Assembly: GCF_014648555.1 (NCBI RefSeq)
Contig: NZ_BMRI01000016.1
Coordinates: 77,957 to 141,956 of the forward strand
Direction of reading: 5' to 3'
DNA: 64,000 nucleotides
Source: Kitasatospora griseola
GTDB lineage: Bacteria > Actinomycetota > Actinomycetes > Streptomycetales > Streptomycetaceae
Shown here one piece after another: positions 7,798 through 15,956 of the stretch (positions are counted from its first letter, which is position 1; each line of letters starts with the position of its first letter). The notes under the pieces were generated by a model. The model was not told the origin of the DNA. It saw only the letters and a list, made by a program, of their open reading frames with translations, and made no database searches. A program made the position numbers and the translations under genes.

Positions 7798-10656
7798 GTG
7801 ACGCCAGTGCACGGCAGCCCCACGCCCGAAGAGCAGCTCAGCCCCGCCGAGCGGTACGCGGCCTCCCGCGAACGCGCCAAGGAGCAGGCGACGGCCCTCT
7901 ACGGCTTCCAGCAGTTGTACGACTTCCCGCTCGACGACTTCCAGGTCCGCGCCTGTCAGACGCTGGAGAGCGGCAAGGGCGTCCTGGTGGCCGCCCCCAC
8001 CGGCAGCGGCAAGACCATCGTCGGCGAGTTCGCCGTCCACCTGGCGCTGGCCGCCGGGCGCAAGTGCTTCTACACCACGCCGATCAAGGCGCTGTCCAAC
8101 CAGAAGTACGGCGACCTGGTCAAGCGCTACGGCCAGGCCAAGGTCGGCCTGCTGACCGGCGACAACTCCGTCAACGGCGACGCGCCGGTGGTCGTGATGA
8201 CCACCGAGGTGCTGCGCAACATGCTGTACGCGGGCTCCAGCGCCCTCGACGGCCTCGGCTACGTGGTGATGGACGAGGTGCACTACCTCGCCGACCGGTT
8301 CCGCGGCGCCGTCTGGGAGGAGGTCATCATCCACCTCCCCGAATCCGTGATCCTGGCGTCGCTGTCCGCGACCGTCTCCAACGCCGAGGAGTTCGGCGAC
8401 TGGCTGGACACCGTGCGCGGCGGCACCGAGGTGATCGTCTCCGAGCACCGCCCCGTCCCGCTCTGGCAGCACGTGATGGCCGGCAACCGGATGTACGACC
8501 TGTTCGCCAGCCCCGACCGGGACGGCCGCCCCAAGGGCAGCCTGAAGAACCCCGCCAAGGCGGTCAACCCCGAGCTGGTGCGCCTGGCCCGCTCCGAGGC
8601 CGACCGCGGCCGGGACAGGTTCGCCCGCGGCCGCGGTCGCTCGATGCCGGCCGGCCGGCCCGGCCGGGTCTGGACGCCGAGCCGGGTCGACGTCATCGAC
8701 CGGCTCGACGCCGAAGGCCTGCTCCCCGCGATCACCTTCATCTTCAGTCGGGCCGGCTGCGAGGCCGCCGTCCAGCAGTGCCTCAACTCCGGCCTGCGGC
8801 TGAACCGCGAGGCCGACCGCGCGACCGTCCGCCGGTTCGTCGAGGAACGCTGCCGCGACATCCCCGACGAGGACCTCAACGTGCTCGGCTACTTCGAGTG
8901 GCTCGACGGCCTGGAGCGCGGCATCGCCGCCCACCACGCCGGCATGCTGCCCAGGTTCAAGGAAGTCGTCGAGGAACTCTTCGTCAAGGGCCTGGTCAAG
9001 GCGGTCTTCGCCACCGAGACGCTCGCCCTCGGCATCAACATGCCCGCCCGCTCGGTGGTCATGGAGAAGCTGGTCAAGTGGAACGGCGAGACCCACGCCG
9101 ACATCACCCCCGGCGAGTACACCCAGCTCACCGGCCGGGCCGGCCGCCGCGGCATCGACATCGAGGGCCACGCCGTGGTGCTGTGGCAGCGCGGCCTCGA
9201 CCCGGAGGCGCTGGCCGGCCTGGCCGGCACCCGCACCTACCCGCTGAAGTCCTCCTTCCGCCCGTCCTACAACATGGCCGTCAACCTGGTCGGCCAGTTC
9301 GGGCGGCACCGCTCCCGCGAACTGCTGGAGACCTCCTTCGCGCAGTTCCAGGCGGACCGCTCGGTGGTCGGCATCGCCCGCCAGGTCCAGCGCAACGAAG
9401 AGGGCCTGGACGGCTACCGCGAGTCGATGACCTGCCACCTCGGCGACTTCGACGAGTACATGTCGCTGCGCCGGCAGCTCAAGGACCGCGAGAACGAGCT
9501 CGCCCGCGAGGGCTCCACGCAGCGCCGCGCCGCCGCCGTCGAATCCATCGAGCAGCTCAAGCCCGGCGACATCATCCACGTCCCCACCGGCAAGTTCGCC
9601 GGCCTCGCGCTCGTCCTCGACCCCGGCCTCCCGCCGGACGTCCGCGGCCGGCACGGGCGCTCCGGCCCCCGCCACCCCGACTACCAGGACGGGCCGCGCC
9701 CCGTCGTGCTCACCGCCGAACGCCAGGTCAAGCGCCTCGCGATGATCGACTTCCCGCACCCGGTCGCCGCCATGGACCGGATGCGCATCCCCAAGTCCTT
9801 CAACCCGCGCAGCCCGCAGTCCCGCCGCGACCTCGCCTCCGCGCTGCGCACCAAGGCCGGTCACCTCGAACCCGAGCGGTTCCGCAAGGGCCGCGCCGCC
9901 GCCGCCGACGACCCCGAGATCGCCCGGCTGCGCGCCGCGCTGCGCCAGCACCCCTGCCACGGCTGCGACGAACGCGAGGACCACGCCCGCTGGTCCGAGC
10001 GCTACCACCGCCTGCACCGCGACACCGAACTGCTGGAACGCCGGATGCGCTCCCGCACCCACACCATCGCCCGCACCTTCGACCGGGTCTGCGGCCTGCT
10101 CGCCGAGCTCGGCTACCTCAGCGGCGACACCGTCACCGACGACGGCAAGCGGCTGGCCCGGCTCTACGGCGAGCTCGACCTGCTCGCCTCCGAGTGCATC
10201 CGCGAAGGCGTCTGGGACGGTCTCGCCGCCGCCGAACTCGCCGCCTGCGCCTCCGCGCTGGTCTACGAGGCCCGGCAGTCCGACGACGCCACCGCCCCCC
10301 GGGTCCCCGAGGGCGGCGCCAAGGACGCGCTCGGCCGGATGGTCCGGATCTGGGGCAGGCTCGACGCCCTGGAGGAGCAGCACAAGATCTCCACCGCGGA
10401 GGGCGTCGGCCAGCGCGAACCCGACCTGGGCTTCGCCTGGGCCGCCTACCGCTGGGCCCTCGGCCACGACCTGGACGCCGTCCTGCGCGACGCCGACATG
10501 CCCGCCGGCGACTTCGTCCGCTGGACCAAGCAGCTGATCGACGTCCTCGGCCAGATCCAGGACGCCGCCGGCGACAACGTCGAGCTCCGCCGCACCGCCC
10601 GCAAGGCCGTCGACGGGATGCGGCGCGGCATCATCGCGTACTCGTCCGTCGGGTAG
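7798..10656 (+). CDS. helY: DEAD/DEAH-box superfamily II RNA helicase, HelY/Ski2-like
   Basis: A 952-residue ATP-dependent helicase. Walker A is A-P-T-G-S-G-K-T (about residues 66-73), Walker B D-E-V-H near 160, motif III S-A-T near 190, and motif VI Q-L-T-G-R-A-G-R-R-G near 445. The Ski2/Mtr4-type C-terminal helical region contains a C-H-G-C pair near residue 720. Full length for actinobacterial HelY. GTG start at 7798 preceded by GGGAAGAAAAG. A core gene; the role is probably RNA processing or turnover. It ends at a strong bidirectional terminator, which separates it from the biosynthetic cluster. Confidence 0.93.
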   Translation: MTPVHGSPTPEEQLSPAERYAASRERAKEQATALYGFQQLYDFPLDDFQVRACQTLESGKGVLVAAPTGSGKTIVGEFAVHLALAAGRKCFYTTPIKALSNQKYGDLVKRYGQAKVGLLTGDNSVNGDAPVVVMTTEVLRNMLYAGSSALDGLGYVVMDEVHYLADRFRGAVWEEVIIHLPESVILASLSATVSNAEEFGDWLDTVRGGTEVIVSEHRPVPLWQHVMAGNRMYDLFASPDRDGRPKGSLKNPAKAVNPELVRLARSEADRGRDRFARGRGRSMPAGRPGRVWTPSRVDVIDRLDAEGLLPAITFIFSRAGCEAAVQQCLNSGLRLNREADRATVRRFVEERCRDIPDEDLNVLGYFEWLDGLERGIAAHHAGMLPRFKEVVEELFVKGLVKAVFATETLALGINMPARSVVMEKLVKWNGETHADITPGEYTQLTGRAGRRGIDIEGHAVVLWQRGLDPEALAGLAGTRTYPLKSSFRPSYNMAVNLVGQFGRHRSRELLETSFAQFQADRSVVGIARQVQRNEEGLDGYRESMTCHLGDFDEYMSLRRQLKDRENELAREGSTQRRAAAVESIEQLKPGDIIHVPTGKFAGLALVLDPGLPPDVRGRHGRSGPRHPDYQDGPRPVVLTAERQVKRLAMIDFPHPVAAMDRMRIPKSFNPRSPQSRRDLASALRTKAGHLEPERFRKGRAAAADDPEIARLRAALRQHPCHGCDEREDHARWSERYHRLHRDTELLERRMRSRTHTIARTFDRVCGLLAELGYLSGDTVTDDGKRLARLYGELDLLASECIREGVWDGLAAAELAACASALVYEARQSDDATAPRVPEGGAKDALGRMVRIWGRLDALEEQHKISTAEGVGQREPDLGFAWAAYRWALGHDLDAVLRDADMPAGDFVRWTKQLIDVLGQIQDAAGDNVELRRTARKAVDGMRRGIIAYSSVG

Positions 10657-10670
10657 CGGTACCTGCGCAG

Positions 10671-10699
10671 CGGGCCCGGCCGGTCGGCGGCCGGGCCCG
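10671..10699. terminator. Bidirectional terminator between helY and the decarboxylase gene
   Basis: An 11-bp perfect stem CGGGCCCGGCC / GGCCGGGCCCG with a 7-base loop between convergent genes. Confidence 0.8.
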
Positions 10700-10750
10700 T
10701 TCGCGTCCGTCCCCGTCGGTGCGGTCGAGCCGGGGACGCCCGGACCGGGG

Positions 10751-11950
10751 TCAGGCGTCGGCCGGGAGCACCGTGCACGGCAGCGGGTCGAAGCCGTTGA
10801 ACCCCTGGGTGAGGTAGCTGACCGCGTACGCGCCGCTGGAGAGGATCCACACCGGGTCGCCGGAGGCCACCGCCCGGGGCACCGGCACCCGGCCGGTGGT
10901 GCGCCCGTGCGGGAAGGTGTCGTCGCTGTCGCAGGTCGGGCCGGCGATCACGGCGGGAACGCGGTCCTCGTCCGGGTGGGTGGGGAAGACCAGCCGGTAC
11001 TGCACCTGGTCCATCTCGTACAGCCCGTTGAACTTCCCGCAGCCCAGGTAGAGCCAGTGCTCCCGCTCGCCGTCCGGCTGCTGACGGTCCGTCAGCCGGT
11101 AGACGTGGGTGCGGATCGCGCCCTGGTCGGCGACCAGGTGGCGGCCGGGCTCCAGGACGAACGCCAGCTTGCCGCCGTGCAGTCGGCGCAGCCGGTCGAG
11201 GCCCTGCCGGACGGTGCGGAAGATCTCGTCGAGCGGTGGTTCGAGCGCGGTGCCGTACCGGTCGACGTAGCCGAGGGCGGGCAGGCCGCCGCCGAGGTTG
11301 ACGTGGTCGAGCCGGATCCCGTCCCGTTCGAGCTCCACCATGGCGTCGGCGAGCAGGTCGAAGGACGCCGCCCAGGCCTCGGCGGTCAGCTGCTGCGAGC
11401 CGACGTGCACCGAGAGCCCGGCGGGGGTCAGCCCGGCCGCCCGGGCCGCGGTCATCACCCGGACGGCGTCCGCCGCCGAGCAGCCGTACTTGCGGCTCAG
11501 GCCCCAGAGCGCGCCCTTGCCGGTGGTGGCGAGCCGGCAGAACACCCGGGCGCCCGGGGCGTGTTCGGCGATCGCGGCGACGTCCGCGAGGCTGTCGGTG
11601 GCGAAGTCCCGGATGCCCAGGCGGTGGGCCTCGGCGATGCCCCGGTCCGACTTGACGGTGTTGCCGTAGTGCACCCGCTCGGCCGGGACGCCGGTGCGCA
11701 GCGCCTGGGCGATCTCGTTCGGGCCGGCGGCGTCGAAACCGGCGCCGAGCGCGGCGAGTTCGGCCAGCACCTCGTCCACCGGGCAGGCCTTCATGGCGAA
11801 CCGGACGGCGACGCCCGGGAGTTCGTCCCGCAGCGCGGTGTAGCGGCGGGTGATGCCGGCCAGGTCGTAGAAGATCCGGTCGTCGCCGGACGCCGCCAGG
11901 GCGGAGCGCAACGCCGGGCTGAGGGAGGTGAGTTCGGCGGTCAGGTTCAA
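10751..11950 (-). CDS. Type III PLP-dependent decarboxylase (ornithine decarboxylase-like)
   Basis: A 399-residue alanine-racemase-fold decarboxylase. The PLP lysine is K54 in R-F-A-M-K-A-C-P. H-V-G-S-Q, L-G-G-G-L, E-P-G-R and G-P-T-C-D-S-D-D (near 337-344) follow in family order. The CDS-type active-site loop is closer to ornithine decarboxylase than to the CESGD of diaminopimelate decarboxylase. TTG start overlaps the upstream TGA (TTGA), so it is coupled to the E1-beta gene and is the last gene of the leftward operon. It would supply an amine such as putrescine, or decarboxylate a carrier-bound amino acid as BtrK does in butirosin; the second is speculation. Confidence 0.85.
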   Translation of the reverse strand: MNLTAELTSLSPALRSALAASGDDRIFYDLAGITRRYTALRDELPGVAVRFAMKACPVDEVLAELAALGAGFDAAGPNEIAQALRTGVPAERVHYGNTVKSDRGIAEAHRLGIRDFATDSLADVAAIAEHAPGARVFCRLATTGKGALWGLSRKYGCSAADAVRVMTAARAAGLTPAGLSVHVGSQQLTAEAWAASFDLLADAMVELERDGIRLDHVNLGGGLPALGYVDRYGTALEPPLDEIFRTVRQGLDRLRRLHGGKLAFVLEPGRHLVADQGAIRTHVYRLTDRQQPDGEREHWLYLGCGKFNGLYEMDQVQYRLVFPTHPDEDRVPAVIAGPTCDSDDTFPHGRTTGRVPVPRAVASGDPVWILSSGAYAVSYLTQGFNGFDPLPCTVLPADA

Positions 11951-12942
11951 CGGCCCCGGTCCTCGCGGCTGGAGGTCGGCCGATGCTTCATCACCGCACG
12001 GACGGCGTCGCGCAGTTGGTCGCGGTTCGGCTGCAGGGCGCGGTCCAGTGCGGGGGCGAACGGCAGCACGGCGCCGTCCGGGCGGGTGATCCGCCGGGGC
12101 GGGGCGATCAGGCGCAGCTCCTCGGCGGCGGTGGCGACGATCTCGCCGCCGATGCCGCAGCTGCGGTTGGAGTCGTCGACGACGACCAGCCGGCCGGTGC
12201 GCTCCAGCGAGGCGGCCAGTGCCGTCCAGTCGAACGGGTACAGGGTGCGCGGGTCGAACACCTCGACGGAGACCTCCGGGGCGAGCTCCTCCGCGACGGC
12301 CAGCGCGTCGTGCACCAGGTGGCCGACGGCGACCACGGTGACGTCGGCGCCCTCGCGGTGGATCCGGGCCGAGCCGAGCGGGATCGGCGACAGCTCCCAG
12401 GTCACGGTCTCGCGCACCGGCAGGGCGCCGGCCGGGGCGAAGACGACCACCGGGTCCGGGTCGGCGATCGCCGACCGGAGCAGCCCGTAGGCGTCGGTGG
12501 GCGTGGCCGGGACCACGGTCTTCATCCCGGCGTGCGCGAACAGGCTGTACGGGTGGTCGGAGTGCTGCCCGGCCCAGCCGTCCCGGGAGCCGGAGCCCGG
12601 CACCAGGCAGGTCAGCGGGACGTTCGCCTGGCCGCCGGTCATCAGCGAGAACTTGTGCGCCTGGTTGACGAGTTGCTCGAAGACCAGGAACAGCAGCGAG
12701 GGGATCTGGAACTCGATCACCGGCCGCCGCCCGGTCAGCGCGGCGCCGATCGCCATCGAGGTGAACGCCTGCTCGGAGAGCGGGGTGTCGACGATCCGGC
12801 CGGGGCCGAAGCGGTCCAGCAGGTTGAGGGTGGGGCCGGCCATGCCGGCGCCGATGTCCTCGCCGAACACGCAGACCGCCGGGTCCTCGGCGAGGGCGTC
12901 GGTGAGCGCCCGGTTGAGCGCCTTGGTGTAGGAGAGCCTCAT
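11947..12942 (-). CDS. 2-oxoacid dehydrogenase E1 component, beta subunit
   Basis: A 331-residue transketolase-type pyrimidine-binding subunit. Motifs include V-F-G-E-D-I-G near residue 25, the catalytic-glutamate region D-T-P-L-S-E-Q-A-F near 54-62, and the C-terminal transketolase domain starting V-V-A-V-G-H-L-V-H-D-A-L. It overlaps both neighbours by 4 bases and must pair with the E1-alpha encoded just upstream. No E2 or E3 gene lies in the window, so the pair either recruits the housekeeping complex or acts on its own. A precedent is PglB/PglC in phenylglycine formation. Confidence 0.88.
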   Translation of the reverse strand: MRLSYTKALNRALTDALAEDPAVCVFGEDIGAGMAGPTLNLLDRFGPGRIVDTPLSEQAFTSMAIGAALTGRRPVIEFQIPSLLFLVFEQLVNQAHKFSLMTGGQANVPLTCLVPGSGSRDGWAGQHSDHPYSLFAHAGMKTVVPATPTDAYGLLRSAIADPDPVVVFAPAGALPVRETVTWELSPIPLGSARIHREGADVTVVAVGHLVHDALAVAEELAPEVSVEVFDPRTLYPFDWTALAASLERTGRLVVVDDSNRSCGIGGEIVATAAEELRLIAPPRRITRPDGAVLPFAPALDRALQPNRDQLRDAVRAVMKHRPTSSREDRGR

Positions 12943-13934
12943 GCCCCGGACCCCGCCCTCGGACGCAGCCCGTCCGCGTAGAGGTGGTCCAACGCGCCTT
13001 CAACAGAAGGGAGTTCGGAGTCGAGCGCGAACTGCCGGGCGGCGGCCAGCTGCTGCGCGACCGAGGCGTCCAGCCGCTCGGCCAGGCCGGGCGGCAGCAG
13101 TGCGGCGGCGCGCGGCAGCGGGTCCAGGCCGCGCCAGTCGGCGACCTCCTCCGGGGTGCGGTAGCGCAGTTTCATCAGCCGTTCCATGGTGTGGTGCCCC
13201 TCGAAGCGGTAGGTGCGGCACTCCAGGAAGCCCGGTCCGCCGCCGGCGGCGGACCGCGCGACGGCCTCGGCGGCCGCCGCGCGGACGGCCTCGGCGTCCA
13301 TCCCGTCCACCTCGACGGCGGGGATCCCGAAGGCGGCGGCCCGGCCGGTGGCGCTGCCGGCCACCGCGGTGGCGGCCGGCAGCGTGGTGGCGTAGCCGTT
13401 GTTCTCGCAGACGAACAGCACCGGCAGCCGCCACATCGCGGCCAGGTTGAACGACTCCAGCAGGACGCCCTGGTTGAGCGCGCCGTCGCCGAAGAACGCG
13501 ACGGCGACCCGGTCCTCGCCGGCCTGCCGGGCCGACCAGGCGGCGCCGACCGCGATCGCGCCGCCGGCGCCGACCATGCCGTTGGCGCCCAGGATGCCGA
13601 GCGAGAAGTCCGCGGCGTGCATCGAGCCGCCCCGCCCCCGGTTCAACCCGCCGGTGCGGCCCAGCAGTTCGGCCAGCAGCCGGCTCGGGTCCGCGCCCTT
13701 GGCGAGCACGTGGCCGTGGCCCCGGTGGGTGGAGGTGATCCGGTCCTGCGGGCGCAGCGCGGCGCAGACGCCGACCGCCACCGCCTCCTGCCCGATGTAC
13801 GGGTGGATGCCGCCGGTGATCTCCCCGGACTTCACCAGGCCGAGCGCGAGCTCCTCGAAACCGCGGATCAGCCGCAGCATCCGGTAGCGCCCGGCGGGGG
13901 AGCCGAGGTCGGCCGAACCGGGCAGGCCCGTCAC
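12939..13934 (-). CDS. 2-oxoacid dehydrogenase E1 component, alpha subunit
   Basis: A 331-residue thiamine-diphosphate-binding subunit. The TPP motif runs from G-D-G-A-L-N-Q-G (near 155) to C-E-N-N about 22 residues later. The phosphorylation-loop-like R-G-G-S-M-H-A and the early Y-I-G-Q-E-A-V-A-V-G are typical of PDH/acetoin E1-alpha. The start is GTG at 13934, overlapping the PhyH stop (GTGA). It forms a heterotetramer with the adjacent E1-beta. A plausible substrate is an aryl keto acid such as 4-hydroxybenzoylformate made by HmaS and Hmo, giving an activated aroyl unit (inference from context). Confidence 0.88.
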   Translation of the reverse strand: MTGLPGSADLGSPAGRYRMLRLIRGFEELALGLVKSGEITGGIHPYIGQEAVAVGVCAALRPQDRITSTHRGHGHVLAKGADPSRLLAELLGRTGGLNRGRGGSMHAADFSLGILGANGMVGAGGAIAVGAAWSARQAGEDRVAVAFFGDGALNQGVLLESFNLAAMWRLPVLFVCENNGYATTLPAATAVAGSATGRAAAFGIPAVEVDGMDAEAVRAAAAEAVARSAAGGGPGFLECRTYRFEGHHTMERLMKLRYRTPEEVADWRGLDPLPRAAALLPPGLAERLDASVAQQLAAARQFALDSELPSVEGALDHLYADGLRPRAGSGA

Positions 13935-14845
13935 CGGGCTCCCCGCCAGACGACCGGGCAGATCTCCGGGTCGGCGTAGTCGGGGCGGCCGTCGGCGGTG
14001 CGGCGGACCAGCACGTCGTGGTTGTACGAGGCGGGGCTGCCGTCCGGGCGGGTGGCGTGGCGGTACGCGTTGGCGCCGTCCTGGAGGTGCAGCGAGATCG
14101 CCCGGCGCGGGAAGTCGGCCAGGTTGGCGCCGCTGCCGTGGTAGGTGCGGCAGTGGTGGAAGCTGACGTGCCCGCGCGGGATCACCACCGGGACCTTGCG
14201 CACCTCGGCGCCGTTGTGGCGCGCGTTGGCGGCCAGGATCGACTCCAGCTCGGCGCGGTCGCGCTGGGCGAAGTGCCGGGTGGCGTCCTCCTCGGAGGGC
14301 AGCTCCGCCCAGCGGTTGCTGCCGTCGACCATGGTGATGGTGCCGTTCTCCACCCCGCAGTCGTGGAACGGGATGAAGGCGGTCAGCATCTCCTCCGAGG
14401 TCGAGGTGTGCCAGTAGTGCTTGTCGAAGTGCCACGGCACCTGGTTGGAGGGCTCCTCCGGCACCGGCGGCTTGAAGATCAGCGTCGACTGGAAGATCCG
14501 GATCTCCTCGGCCCCGGCGAGCACTGCGGCGACGGCGCCGACCAGCGGCTTGCGCAGGATCGCGGCGATCGCGTCGCTCTCGTAGTGCACGTAGTCGTTG
14601 TGCCGCTGGACCGGCCCGTGCGCGGGCTCCCAGGCGGCCAGCCGGGGCGGCCGGACGGCGAGGGCGCGGTCGCGCCGGCCCTCGTAGTAGTCGTCGGTGG
14701 CGGCCTGGAGGGTGTCGAGCTCCTGGTCGGTGAACAGCCGCCCGGAGAGGTACCAGCCGTGCTCGCGGTAGCCGGCCACGTCCTCGGGCGTGGGCAGCAG
14801 GGCGGTCTCGGCCGGGGTCAGGACGAACTCGGGTGCGACGGTCAT
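13931..14845 (-). CDS. Phytanoyl-CoA dioxygenase (PhyH) family Fe(II)/2-oxoglutarate oxygenase
   Basis: A 304-residue jelly-roll oxygenase. The iron motif H-F-D (in W-H-F-D-K-H-Y-W, about residues 148-155) and the distal His/Arg region (S-F-H-H-C-R-T-Y-H-G-S-G near 235-246) are both present, so it should be active. The ATG is preceded by GAGGAGGACCGCCCC. It lies 47 bases after hmaS and overlaps E1-alpha. Likely hydroxylates a carrier-bound or free pathway intermediate. Confidence 0.85.
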   Translation of the reverse strand: MTVAPEFVLTPAETALLPTPEDVAGYREHGWYLSGRLFTDQELDTLQAATDDYYEGRRDRALAVRPPRLAAWEPAHGPVQRHNDYVHYESDAIAAILRKPLVGAVAAVLAGAEEIRIFQSTLIFKPPVPEEPSNQVPWHFDKHYWHTSTSEEMLTAFIPFHDCGVENGTITMVDGSNRWAELPSEEDATRHFAQRDRAELESILAANARHNGAEVRKVPVVIPRGHVSFHHCRTYHGSGANLADFPRRAISLHLQDGANAYRHATRPDGSPASYNHDVLVRRTADGRPDYADPEICPVVWRGAR

Positions 14846-14892
14846 GGGGCGGTCCTCCTCGGAGGGCGGTCGGGTCGGGTGGTGGCGGCCGG

Positions 14893-15885
14893 TCAGACGG
14901 CGGCGGCGGCGCGCTGGCGCTCGACCGCCTCGTACAGGGCCTTGATGTTGGCGGTGCCGAAGGTGCCCGCGCCCTGGCGCTCGATCAGCTCCAGGAAGAA
15001 GGTCCGCCGGGGGTGGGTGGAGCGGGCGAAGATCTGGAACAGCTGGCCGCCGTGGTCCTGGTCGACCAGCACGTCCAGCTCGCGCAGCGTCCCGACCGGG
15101 ATCGCGGTGTCGCCGAGCCGCTCGGCCAGGCCGTCGTAGTAGGCGCCGGGGGTGGCCAGGAACTCGACGCCGCGCGAGCGGGCGGTGCGGACGGCGGTGG
15201 CGATGTCGTCGGTGCGCAGCGCCAGGTGCTGGACGCCCGCGCCGTCGTGGTCGGCGAGGAAGGTGTCGATCTGGCCGGCCCGGCGGTCGGTGTCCGGCTC
15301 GATCAGGGTGAAGGTGACGTCCCCGGAGGGGCTCTGCACCACGCTGGAGTCCATCGCCTGCTCGCCGACCTCGATGTACTCGCCGAAGATCAGGCGCATG
15401 CCGAGCGCGGCCTCGCAGAACCGCACGGACGCGGCGAGCCGCCCGGCGGGCACGCAGATCGCGACGTGGTCGAGGGCGTCCAGAAGGTCGCCGCCGGCGG
15501 GCTCCGGGGTGCTCTCCGGCAGCGGGACGAAGCGCAGCGCGGTGTCGCCGAAGCCGGCGATCAGCGCGCCCGCGCGGTCCAGCACCTCGGCGCCGTGCCG
15601 CTCGGCCCGCTCCAGCGCCGCCGCCGGGTCGGCGCAGCCGAGCGCCAGCACGGCGACGCCTTCGCCGTGCCGTTCCACCCAGTCGGCCACCGGGTGGCCG
15701 CCGATCCCGCTGGACAGCAGCCGCAGCCGGATGCCGCCCTGGAGCAGGTGGACGGCCCGCAGCCCGGGCGTCCACGCGGGCTGGTCGGCGTCGCGCCGGA
15801 AGCCGAAGCCGTCCTGCAGCTCGGCGGCGGTCCGCGCGGCGTCCGCGCAGTGGTACTCGACGTGGGTGATCGTCTGGATGGGCAA
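14893..15885 (-). CDS. hmaS: 4-Hydroxymandelate synthase (HmaS), HPPD-like iron dioxygenase
   Basis: A 330-residue vicinal-oxygen-chelate dioxygenase. Iron ligands are H140, H220 and E299. Their spacing of 80 and 79 is the same as H161/H241/E320 that I recall for Amycolatopsis HmaS. The A-M-D-S-S-V-V-Q-S-x-S-G block and the C-terminal T-H-P-R-R-T then I-E-R-Q-G-A-G-T-F-G-T-A-N-I-K-A-L-Y-E-A also read as HmaS rather than HPPD. It converts 4-hydroxyphenylpyruvate to 4-hydroxymandelate, the first step to 4-hydroxyphenylglycine. Start is TTG at 15885 with AGGAG five bases upstream; the N-terminus is about 20 residues shorter than Amycolatopsis HmaS. Confidence 0.85.
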   Translation of the reverse strand: MPIQTITHVEYHCADAARTAAELQDGFGFRRDADQPAWTPGLRAVHLLQGGIRLRLLSSGIGGHPVADWVERHGEGVAVLALGCADPAAALERAERHGAEVLDRAGALIAGFGDTALRFVPLPESTPEPAGGDLLDALDHVAICVPAGRLAASVRFCEAALGMRLIFGEYIEVGEQAMDSSVVQSPSGDVTFTLIEPDTDRRAGQIDTFLADHDGAGVQHLALRTDDIATAVRTARSRGVEFLATPGAYYDGLAERLGDTAIPVGTLRELDVLVDQDHGGQLFQIFARSTHPRRTFFLELIERQGAGTFGTANIKALYEAVERQRAAAAV

Positions 15886-15956
15886 CTGGGCTCCTGGCAG
15901 CTGGGATTCGAGCGCGAAGGCAGCAGGCCGTGGCGGCCTCTTCGGCGCTGGTGGCC

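Noticed and set aside
10751..13003. 750-codon fusion of decarboxylase with an upstream extension
   Set aside because: The upstream part is the E1-beta gene in the wrong frame; the TTG at 11950 overlaps the E1-beta stop and has GAGGA upstream.
12983..13979. Plus-strand frames over the E1 genes
   Set aside because: Shadow frames; the E1 subunits have TPP motifs and coupled overlaps.
14893..15885. Calling the dioxygenase 4-hydroxyphenylpyruvate dioxygenase (tyrosine degradation)
   Set aside because: Ligand spacing, the AMxSxVVQS block and the C-terminal GTFGxxNIKALYEA read as hydroxymandelate synthase, and an oxidase and aminotransferase of the Hpg route are next to it.
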